IMG/VR virus record: IMGVR_UViG_3300020202_000217
Coordinates: 1 to 22,858 of that record
DNA from: a virus
DNA length: 22,858 bases
Reading direction: 5' to 3' (one strand)
Part shown: positions 15,303 to 19,435 of the stretch, piece by piece
How positions within the stretch are numbered: position 1 is the stretch's first letter
Layout of the letters: every line of letters begins with the position of its first letter
Notes under the pieces: model-generated
Databases searched by the model: none
What the model saw: only the letters and a program-made list of their open reading frames with translations
Told to the model about the DNA's origin: nothing
Translations under genes and position numbers: made by a program

Positions 15303-15331
15303 GGAGTCCCACCCCTCCCCTGCTGGACTCC
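15303..15331. other. Inverted repeat upstream of the late promoter
   Basis: GGAGTCC (15303-15309) and GGACTCC (15325-15331) are exact inverted copies around a 15-base pyrimidine-rich loop. It lies after the stop of the small minus-strand ORF at 15362-15520. There is no T-run after it, so termination is not certain. Confidence 0.3.
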
Positions 15332-15361
15332 AGGGGACCATTGCCCCGGAGGTTACCACGC

Positions 15362-15520
15362 CTACGGTACGGCGCGCCGCCTTCTCTTCCGCGTAGCCTG
15401 GGCCGTCTTTGGTCTCAGAGGCGGCACCGGACCTACCATGTCAGCCGGCAACCGGAACGGAGGCACGGGAGGTACCGGTGGCTCTGTAAACCTCTGCTGG
15501 TAGAACGGGTTGTCAGGCAC
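15362..15520 (-). CDS. Possible small basic Pro-rich protein
   Basis: A 52-codon frame starts with GTG at 15520 and ends with TAG at 15362-15364. It reads VPDNPFYQQRFTEPPVPPVP (first residue Met if used), then FRLPADMVGPVPPLRPKT and a very basic end (TRKRRRRAVP). A stop four codons upstream makes GTG the first possible start; the nearest ribosome-like GAGG is 12 bases away, which is weak. The protein-like composition (Pro-rich, then Arg cluster) and the gap otherwise empty of genes support it. The function is unknown; nucleic-acid binding would be compatible. Confidence 0.4.
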   Translation of the reverse strand: MPDNPFYQQRFTEPPVPPVPPFRLPADMVGPVPPLRPKTAQATRKRRRRAVP

Positions 15521-15529
15521 GCACCCAGT

Positions 15530-15679
15530 CTACCTCAGCCAAGCCGTAATAGGCTCTTCTTCTTGCGGGAAGGGGATATCTAGACCCTTTTCTCCCCCAC
15601 GACTTGGGGGGTACACCCCCTCTCGAATCCAGCCCCTCGACCCCCACGTTTGTTCCGAGCTCACCTCACGCCCATACAT
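15530..15679 (-). CDS. Possible small ORF of unknown function
   Basis: A 49-codon frame from ATG 15679 (or 63 codons from GTG 15721) ends nine bases before the next small ORF. It includes YGREVSSEQTWGSRGWIREG and ends LDIPFPQEEEPITAWLR. No ribosome site precedes the ATG, and the GTG is only two bases from an AGAGG. The region also contains GC hairpins, so this may be noncoding leader. Confidence 0.22.
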   Translation of the reverse strand: MYGREVSSEQTWGSRGWIREGVYPPSRGGEKGLDIPFPQEEEPITAWLR

Positions 15680-15738
15680 TAGATGTAGGCCCACGCTACC
15701 AAGCTCACCCCTCGAGCCCACGTCCTCTCGTGTACGCG

Positions 15739-15771
15739 CGTGGGATTCACTGAGGTAGCGTCGTGGGATTC
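15739..15771. repeat. Two direct repeats of CGTGGGATTC, 23 bases apart
   Basis: CGTGGGATTC occurs at 15739-15748 and 15762-15771, start to start 23 bases (roughly two helical turns). They lie just downstream of the HTH gene. They could be protein sites on one face of DNA; the binder is unknown. Confidence 0.35.
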
Positions 15772-15812
15772 GGGCTGTGAGCAGGGAGGGACGGAGGGGA
15801 GTAGCTTTCCGT

Positions 15813-16097
15813 CTATCTCCGAGTCTGCTGTAGGAACCTAACGACGTCCTCTAGCCGGTATCGGTGCAGGGTCACTCGTCCGGTCTCGGCCCAGGCTCGA
15901 ACCGTCCGGGGACTGCACCGGTAGACCTCCGCCACCTCCTTGGCCGTCAACACGTCCGGGTTGCGCACGCGCGCGCGTTGGGGCTTTCTCGGCTGGACGG
16001 AGGGCCTAGCTAGGCTCACGGGGAGCGGGTCGCCCAGGGCTAGGGCACGCTCTCGCCGCTTACGTTCGCGCTTCGTCACTTTTCGAGTGTATCCCAA
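15813..16097 (-). CDS. Excisionase/MerR-type helix-turn-helix DNA-binding protein
   Basis: 94 residues with TTG at 16097 as first start; no ribosome site is visible there, and GTG at codon 7 or codon 27 are alternatives. Residues 1-48 are basic (KRERKRRERA, QPRKPQRARVRN). Residues 49-90 are a helix-turn-helix of the HTH_17 / excisionase type: LTAKEVAEVYRCSPRTVRAW, then AETGRV...HRYRLEDVVRFLQ. Such proteins act as small transcriptional regulators or recombination directionality factors. No integrase is visible, so a regulator is more likely, perhaps acting on the dyads that flank it on both sides. A TTGACA box upstream may drive it. Confidence 0.7.
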   Translation of the reverse strand: MGYTRKVTKRERKRRERALALGDPLPVSLARPSVQPRKPQRARVRNPDVLTAKEVAEVYRCSPRTVRAWAETGRVTLHRYRLEDVVRFLQQTRR

Positions 16098-16121
16098 GGG
16101 GTGACGAGCGCAGCGAGTCTG

Positions 16122-16152
16122 ATAATGGACTCTCGTTGTCCCCAGATGTCAA
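16122..16152 (-). promoter_or_regulatory. Candidate promoter of the HTH gene
   Basis: On the minus strand a perfect -35 box TTGACA (16152-16147) is followed after 19 bases by CATTAT (16127-16122), 4 of 6 to the -10 consensus. The spacing is longer than optimal. It points to the HTH gene beginning at 16097. Confidence 0.3.
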
Positions 16153-16282
16153 GGAGCTGCCTTACACTTCTCCACCACATTCGCCCTGGCCCTGCGGATT
16201 CTCGCATAGCACCGTCTCAGATAGTTGAGATACCCTCGAAATACTGAGTCCTTGATTCAAGTGGGCTTTCCATTGGCGATGA

Positions 16283-16301
16283 CTCAGATTTCTGAGACAG
16301 C
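16283..16301 (+). promoter_or_regulatory. Operator-like site sharing CAGANNNCTGAGACAGC with the late promoter dyad
   Basis: CTCAGA-TT-TCTGAG is a perfect 14-base dyad. Read from 16285, CAGATTTCTGAGACAGC matches CAGAAAACTGAGACAGC on the minus strand at 15226-15210 in 14 of 17 bases. A third related site, CTGAGACGG, lies on the minus strand at 16212-16220. Confidence 0.45.
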
Positions 16302-16380
16302 GATTATTGGTTCGCCGTGATTACGTGCAGTTAGCGTGCATCGTGAGTTGGCATGAGGCGTGCTCTAGTTCTCTGCATCT

Positions 16381-16420
16381 CCGGCCTATCCAGCCGGGAA
16401 ACCAAAGGAGCTGACCATGG
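16381..16420 (+). promoter_or_regulatory. Hairpin and start-associated leader of the first plus-strand gene
   Basis: CCGGC (16381-16385) pairs with GCCGG (16393-16397) around seven bases. It is followed by AAAGGAGCTGACCATGG (16404-16420), which holds the ribosome site and start codon. The element GGAGMTGACCRTG recurs before other plus-strand genes. Confidence 0.5.
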
Positions 16421-16641
16421 TGAAAGCGATCGTAACGGGCATGCTGGCGTCCCTTGTCACCCTCGGAGTGGCCACGGCCTACGCCGGGGAGAAGGTCCAC
16501 GTGGCCACGTGCCGGGACGGGAAGGAGTACTACCACGAGACGGGGGAGCGGAGGGGGGCTTGCTCGGGGCACGGCGGGGTGGAACGGTGGGCGGACGGGA
16601 CGGTGCCGAAGAGCAAGAAGGGCCGGACGGAGTACCGGTAG
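16417..16641 (+). CDS. Small secreted DUF3761-like protein
   Basis: 74 residues from ATG 16417 with AGGAG seven bases upstream. Residues 1-23 are a good signal peptide (MVKAIVTGMLASLVTLGVAT followed by AYAG, cleavage probably after AYA). The mature part reads VATCRDGKEYYHETGERRGA then CSGHGGVERW, the pattern of DUF3761 proteins (CxDG...aCSgHGGVxxW). Two cysteines, 32 and 49, could form a disulphide in the periplasm. The family has no known function. A phage gene for a tiny exported protein suggests modification of the host envelope, but this is inference. It is the first gene of the plus-strand cluster. Confidence 0.75.
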   Translation: MVKAIVTGMLASLVTLGVATAYAGEKVHVATCRDGKEYYHETGERRGACSGHGGVERWADGTVPKSKKGRTEYR

Positions 16642-16652
16642 ACTAGGCCGAA

Positions 16653-16723
16653 ACCTCCCTCCGGGGAGGTCCGCCGGTAGGGCCGGCGCTGATGAGGCCA
16701 ACACGGACAAGGAGCTGACCATG
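16653..16723 (+). promoter_or_regulatory. Two hairpins, CTGATGAG and start-associated leader
   Basis: Hairpin one: ACCTCCC (16653-16659) and GGGAGGT (16664-16670) closed by TCCG, a UNCG-type tetraloop. Hairpin two: CGCCGG (16672-16677) with CCGGCG (16683-16688). Directly after it comes CTGATGAG (16689-16696), then ACAAGGAGCTGACCATG (16707-16723). No T-run follows, so these are probably not terminators but leader or mRNA-stabilising structures. Confidence 0.45.
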
Positions 16724-16939
16724 ATGAGCGGGGCCATGATGAGGACGATGACGACGGTGGATGACGTGATGTACGAGCTGCGCGAGCGAGTCGGTGACGT
16801 CGGTCCCGACTACATCGTGACGCAGGACAAAACCCGCGAGTGGGTCAACTCGCTCGAGCCGGCCCGGCGCTACGAGGAACTGACGGAGGAGGACATCGAC
16901 CGGGCCGCCGAGGCAATCCTCGCGGGACAGTGGACCTGA
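16721..16939 (+). CDS. Small acidic hypothetical protein
   Basis: 72 residues from ATG 16721. The start was chosen because of the conserved leader GGAGCTGACC immediately before it; a longer frame from 16454 overlaps the preceding gene and is shadow there. The N-terminus is Met-rich (MMSGAMMRTMTTVDDVMYEL), followed by VGDVGPDYIVTQDKTREWV and an acidic helical end (EELTEEDIDRAAEAILAGQW). I do not recognise the family. Size, charge and neighbours suggest a host-interaction or regulatory protein, without direct evidence. Confidence 0.6.
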   Translation: MMSGAMMRTMTTVDDVMYELRERVGDVGPDYIVTQDKTREWVNSLEPARRYEELTEEDIDRAAEAILAGQWT

Positions 16940-16970
16940 CGGCGAAACGAAGACACGAGAGGAGATCACC

Positions 16971-17288
16971 ATGGATACGACGAGGAGTGAGGCAGTCGAG
17001 ATCGACGGGGCGCTGCGCGCCGCGACCCCGAAGCTGAACGCTTACACGCCGGCCTCCGCCTACGCGGACGTGCCGACGCCGACGAGGCTGGCCGACGGCG
17101 GATACTACGTATGGGTCGACCGGGCCGCGCCGTCGAACGCCTCCGGCTGGAAGGTCGGGCACGGGCGAACGCCGACCGAGGCGCACCGGAGCGCGATGTA
17201 TTGGGCGAATCAGGCCCCCTGGGCCCGCTGCACGCCCGCTGGGCGGACGCCGCGCTGGGTAATTGAACAGTACGAGCGGGTCGGCTAG
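16971..17288 (+). CDS. Small hypothetical protein
   Basis: 105 residues from ATG 16971, preceded by ACGAGAGGAGATCACC. Residues 24-60 contain AYTPASAYADVPTPTRLADG and YYVWVDRAAPSNASGWKVGH; a helix follows (TPTEAHRSAMYWANQ), then a basic end (RTPRWVIEQYERVG). The strand-helix pattern with GRTPTEAH resembles small domains in which a Gly-rich strand is followed by an 'EA' helix, but I cannot name the family. The stop overlaps the GTG of the next gene by one base (TAGTG). Confidence 0.6.
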   Translation: MDTTRSEAVEIDGALRAATPKLNAYTPASAYADVPTPTRLADGGYYVWVDRAAPSNASGWKVGHGRTPTEAHRSAMYWANQAPWARCTPAGRTPRWVIEQYERVG

Positions 17289-17557
17289 TGCCCAAGCATC
17301 GCTCCAACGGTCGTGGCGACGTGCTCCGGACGGCGATCCGTCTGGTGCTCACGCTCCGGCGCGGACGCTGGACGATGTTCGAGCTTGCCGACGAGCTCGG
17401 GATCCTTTGGCGGACCGCCTACCGGCTGGTCAAGGACCTCGAGGCGGTGGGCGTCACCGTCGAGCGCTCGCGAGAAAAGGAGCACGTCGGGCGCGGTGGC
17501 GGGGCGGTCTACTACCGGATTCCCGCCGGGCCACTGAAGAAGTTGCTGAAGCTGTAG
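17288..17557 (+). CDS. Winged helix-turn-helix DNA-binding protein
   Basis: 89 residues from GTG 17288, overlapping the previous stop as TAGTG. The N-terminus is basic. Residues 13-55 (LRTAIRLVLTLRRGRWTMFE, then LADELGILWRTAYRLVKDLE) form the helix-turn-helix of a DeoR/HTH_11-type winged helix, and residues 56-78 (VGVTVER..., GGGAVYYRIPAG) the wing. The C-terminus is a short Leu/Lys helix. It is a likely transcription regulator of this cluster or of host genes. There is no effector domain. Its own ribosome site is weak, so expression probably depends on coupling to the upstream gene. Confidence 0.7.
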   Translation: MPKHRSNGRGDVLRTAIRLVLTLRRGRWTMFELADELGILWRTAYRLVKDLEAVGVTVERSREKEHVGRGGGAVYYRIPAGPLKKLLKL

Positions 17558-17568
17558 GAGGAATGCGT

Positions 17569-17625
17569 GTCCCGGGCTGGCATCCCGGGACTGATGAGCC
17601 TACCTACGAGAGGAGATGACCATGG
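17569..17625 (+). promoter_or_regulatory. Strong hairpin, CTGATGAG and start-associated leader
   Basis: GTCCCGGG (17569-17576) and CCCGGGAC (17584-17591) make a perfect 8-bp stem with a 7-base loop. CTGATGAG (17591-17598) follows directly, then ACGAGAGGAGATGACCATGG (17606-17625). The layout is the same as at 16672-16723, with unrelated stem sequence. It lies 12 bases after the winged-helix stop. Confidence 0.5.
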
Positions 17626-17912
17626 AGAGGACGACAGTTACGGTGTACCAGGATAGCGACGTTCTCAGCCTCGGACCCGAGGCGACACAGGAGGACCTGG
17701 ACGGGTTCTGCGCGAATCTGGCCGCACATCTCGCCGACAAATTCGGCGTTGCCGTCGAGGTAGAGCAGCGGCTTGGCGGCGAACTGGGGGGCCGAGTCTG
17801 CCCGGAGAACGACGAGATCGACGAGTACGTGCGGGAACTGGAGCGGGGCGACGGTTGGCTCAGCTTTTTGCCAGCGGTGGTTGACTACCGGTCGTCTCGC
17901 ACGGGTCGATAA
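17622..17912 (+). CDS. Small acidic hypothetical protein
   Basis: 96 residues from ATG 17622. An ATG six bases earlier is in frame but lies inside the conserved leader, where the other genes have CTGACC, so the second ATG was chosen. The N-terminus is TTVTVYQDSDVLSLGPEAT followed by a helix (EEDLDGF-like QEDLDGFCANLAAHLADKFG), a strand (AVEVEQRL), then NDEIDEYVRELERGDGWLSF. The composition is acidic, with an alpha/beta pattern. The family is unknown. It lies in the middle of the small-gene cluster and is likely co-transcribed with it. Confidence 0.6.
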   Translation: MERTTVTVYQDSDVLSLGPEATQEDLDGFCANLAAHLADKFGVAVEVEQRLGGELGGRVCPENDEIDEYVRELERGDGWLSFLPAVVDYRSSRTGR

Positions 17913-17936
17913 CGATGACGACGAGAGGAGCTGACC

Positions 17937-18101
17937 GTGGAGAAACCCGAACCTGACCTCGCCGCTGACCTCTCCCACGCCCTCGATATCCTCGAGAGGG
18001 CCGTGGGAGGGAGGGACGGCTTATGGTTGGACGACGCTAGGAAATTCCTCTTGGACCACGGACGCCAGGTCCCGCCAGCGGGTGGGCCGGCGGCGAGGTG
18101 A
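17937..18101 (+). CDS. Small hypothetical protein with GTG start
   Basis: 54 residues from GTG 17937, placed exactly at the end of ACGAGAGGAGCTGACC, the same leader as its neighbours. It reads MEKPEPDLAADLSHALDILE, then RAVGGRDGLWLDDARKFLLD and a Pro/Gly-rich end. It is probably two helices. The shared leader is the main reason to trust the start. No function was recognised. Confidence 0.5.
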   Translation: MEKPEPDLAADLSHALDILERAVGGRDGLWLDDARKFLLDHGRQVPPAGGPAAR

Positions 18102-18104
18102 CGA

Positions 18105-18311
18105 TTGCCCCAACGCTCCCCCAGAGGCCGCCTAGCCCCCCAGCTCCCACCTATCCGGCTCTCTAAGCCCGAGATGGAGTGGCTTAGGTCTAGAGCTCTG
18201 GCCTGTGGGGAGTCCCTTACAGCCCATGCCAGACGCAAGCTATTGGCTGGTATGCCGCCTTCGGCGGCCGTCAGCGACTCCACTATTGCCGGAGACAAAC
18301 GCCCCGCATAG
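18105..18311 (+). CDS. Ribbon-helix-helix-like small protein
   Basis: 68 residues from TTG 18105, with GAGGTGA just upstream and three bases after the previous stop. After a basic, Pro-rich start, residues 16-49 read PIRLSKPEMEWLRSRALACG then ESLTAHARRKLLAGM, which fits a ribbon-helix-helix fold (strand PIRLS, helix 1, turn with G-E-S, helix 2 with Arg-Lys). This fold occurs in Arc-like repressors and MobC-like accessory proteins. The C-terminal PPSAAVSDSTIAGDK is encoded by a hairpin repeat (18254-18281) that also occurs in the minus-strand zinc-finger gene, so the natural end may have been altered by repeat insertion. Confidence 0.5.
   Translation: MPQRSPRGRLAPQLPPIRLSKPEMEWLRSRALACGESLTAHARRKLLAGMPPSAAVSDSTIAGDKRPA
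18254..18281 (-). repeat. Dispersed GAA-triloop hairpin repeat, copy 1
   Basis: Plus strand: GCCGCC-TTC-GGCGGC (18254-18268) followed by CGTCAGCGACTCC. The orientation of the unit is the same as in the copies inside the zinc-finger gene; read on the minus strand it would encode VESLTAAEGG. Here it forms the 3' end of the RHH-like gene in the opposite orientation. Confidence 0.55.
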
Positions 18312-18591
18312 GCCTTGCACCGCTACCTGGTCGGTGTACTATCGACCTTGTCGAAGGAACGACGTGACGGGCGCGCTGAGAGCGCGAACTGGGCATGTCA
18401 ATCGGAGGCCCTTAGACGGCGCCCAGTGCTCCGTCGAGGGCCTTTCGATTTATGGAAAGGTCAGACCCGGCAGCTTGCCAGGGGTCGATTCTCTCGGCCG
18501 GGGAACGCCTTGGCCAGGGAGGTTTCCCCTATAGGGCGATTTGGGATTTGGGGCTGGTCGGGCTATGGAGCTGTACCCCGTGGGGGTGTTT
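18312..18591 (+). other. Gap between convergent genes with multiple hairpins, possible structured RNA
   Basis: No convincing gene. A promoter-like pair lies at its left end: TTGCAC (18315-18320), 16 bases, TACTAT (18337-18342). Predicted stems include CGCGCT-GAG-AGCGCG (about 18371-18385), CCTTTC/GAAAGG (18441-18446 with 18455-18460) and a two-part hairpin GACCC-GGCA/TGCC-GGGTC (18464-18486). A 5-bp hairpin follows near the right end. It could be a small RNA or simply a GC-rich spacer; GC-rich DNA forms stems by chance. Confidence 0.3.
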
Positions 18592-18593
18592 CT
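18575..18593 (+). terminator. Weak terminator-like hairpin at the end of the plus-strand region
   Basis: ACCCC (18575-18579) and GGGGT (18583-18587) around GTG, then GTTTCT. The stem is short and the T-run interrupted. The place, between convergent transcription units, is where a terminator is expected. Confidence 0.3.
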
Positions 18594-18921
18594 AGGGCAG
18601 CTCCCTCAGGAGGGCTGCTAGCTCGCAGTCGGGCTTGTGCTCGCGCTTTCGGTTCGGATGGCAGTCGTCGCAGACCGGGCAGCCTGCACCTGACACGTCG
18701 CCCCCACTCCACTCCAGCTCCCTGAGCATCTGAGCCATCTCCGGGGCTTTCACGATTAGCTTGGCGTCCTCGTCTTCAGGCGGCGTCCCGGAAATCCGCT
18801 CATGCCATGAGTCGCGCCCGAAGTCGCAGACGGTTTCCCCGGCTATGTCAACCAGCTTCGGATGCCCCAAGAACTCGCCATCATCCACCCATCTCCATGG
18901 ACCAGGGGAGTGTTTGCCCAT
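18592..18921 (-). CDS. Phage protein with N-terminal PGPW motif and C-terminal Cys/His cluster
   Basis: 109 residues from ATG 18921, chosen because GAGGAG lies seven bases upstream and because related proteins begin close to HSPGPW; a GTG at 18945 would add eight residues. It reads MGKHSPGPWRWVDDGEFLGH, then DIAGETVCDFGRD, then DEDAKLIVKAPEMAQMLREL, the layout of a widespread family of small phage proteins in which the AxLIxxAPEM helix follows a beta sheet. Residues about 80-101 contain CPVCDDCHPNRKREHKPDCE, a likely zinc site. The function is unknown. The gene ends RELP because of a junction sequence shared with two neighbours. Confidence 0.65.
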   Translation of the reverse strand: MGKHSPGPWRWVDDGEFLGHPKLVDIAGETVCDFGRDSWHERISGTPPEDEDAKLIVKAPEMAQMLRELEWSGGDVSGAGCPVCDDCHPNRKREHKPDCELAALLRELP

Positions 18922-18941
18922 CTCTCGTTTCTCCTCGGGCT

Positions 18942-19244
18942 TCACGGTTGGGCCTTGGGTGGGGAGGCGAATTCCTGATCTGCCAACTCGCCGCGGTTAA
19001 CCCCGATTCGCTGAAATCGCCTTCGCCACGACAGCCACCCGCGGATGATGCCAGTGGCGTCCTCTCGCATTGCGACGTTGTCCCCGTCTACCTCGAACAC
19101 CGTCAGGGTTGGACAACACATGTACATCAGGTCGTAGGGCATAACGACGACCATCCCAACCTCAGGCGTAACCTCGGCCGGAACGGGCCAAATAACATGC
19201 CCGTCCGCACCCGAATGCCCGCCTGCCACCCGCACGTCGCTCAC
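18942..19244 (-). CDS. Hypothetical protein
   Basis: 100 residues from GTG 19244, overlapping the preceding stop as GTGA, with GAGGAG five bases before. It includes VIWPVPAEVTPEVGMVVVMP, then MCCPTLTVFEVDGDNVAMRE and IIRGWLSWRRRFQRIGVNRG. The last 25 residues are basic. Predicted strands dominate the middle. No family was recognised. It is part of the early-type minus-strand block. Confidence 0.5.
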   Translation of the reverse strand: MSDVRVAGGHSGADGHVIWPVPAEVTPEVGMVVVMPYDLMYMCCPTLTVFEVDGDNVAMREDATGIIRGWLSWRRRFQRIGVNRGELADQEFASPPKAQP

Positions 19245-19435
19245 GGCAGCTCCTCGGCCTTGGGTGGGAAGGAAAGATGAGTCCCAGTGGAGTAGGCGCG
19301 TGCCGGCGCCTCGTTCTTAAGCCCCCGCTCCGGCGTTGATTCGCGACCTTGGCTATTGTCCGTCGCCCGAAAGCGGGTTTCCCCCAGCGGCAACCTGCGG
19401 AGGCCTCCACTGGAACCCAAATCCGAATATAGCAT
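19241..19435 (-). CDS. Small hypothetical protein
   Basis: 64 residues from ATG 19435, overlapping the stop of the zinc-finger gene (TGATG), with GGGAG eight bases upstream. A start five codons earlier (19450) would lie within the upstream gene. The sequence is polar (GLRRLPLGETRFRATDNSQG, then RESTPERGLKNEAPARAYST) and looks disordered; it may be only a linker between ribosome sites. It ends KAEELP, where GAGGAGCTGCCGTGA serves as ribosome site for the next gene. Confidence 0.4.
   Translation of the reverse strand: MLYSDLGSSGGLRRLPLGETRFRATDNSQGRESTPERGLKNEAPARAYSTGTHLSFPPKAEELP

Larger units (their letters stand above)
15521..15812. other. Region with little clear coding: hairpins and direct repeats
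   Basis: Apart from the weak small ORF at 15530-15679, I see no gene. The stretch contains GGGGG/CCCCC (15607-15611 with 15616-15620) around the tetraloop TACA, a competing CCCCC at 15594-15598 that could pair with the same G-run, the dyad TACAT-TAG-ATGTA (15675-15687), and two copies of CGTGGGATTC. It is likely a leader or control region upstream of the late operon. Confidence 0.35.
16098..16416. promoter_or_regulatory. Divergent control region between HTH gene and plus-strand cluster
   Basis: The 319-base intergenic space has no convincing gene. It holds the minus-strand promoter candidate, three dyads (16215-16230 TCTCA...TGAGA; 16251-16261 CTTGATTCAAG; 16283-16296 CTCAGATTTCTGAG) and the hairpin leader of the first plus-strand gene. 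I could not find a convincing sigma-70 promoter for the plus-strand cluster, so it may use a phage-specific or activated promoter. Confidence 0.5.

Noticed and set aside
16279-16320. Possible 13-codon leader peptide starting in the dyad region
   Set aside because: No ribosome site and no biosynthetic codon run; most likely chance.
16353-16646. 97-codon plus-strand ORF starting in the leader of the DUF3761-like gene
   Set aside because: It is frame-shifted relative to the signal-peptide gene and has no ribosome site; the DUF3761-like frame has both.
17561-17625. Hammerhead ribozyme: hairpin followed by CTGATGAG looks like stem I plus the conserved core
   Set aside because: The second core strand GAAA is absent (GAGA or AAGG instead), stem II does not pair, and the base before stem I would be G, which blocks cleavage. 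The same holds for the copy at 16672-16723.
18340-18500. tRNA-like or T-arm-like sequences
   Set aside because: No full cloverleaf, acceptor stem or anticodon arm could be formed.
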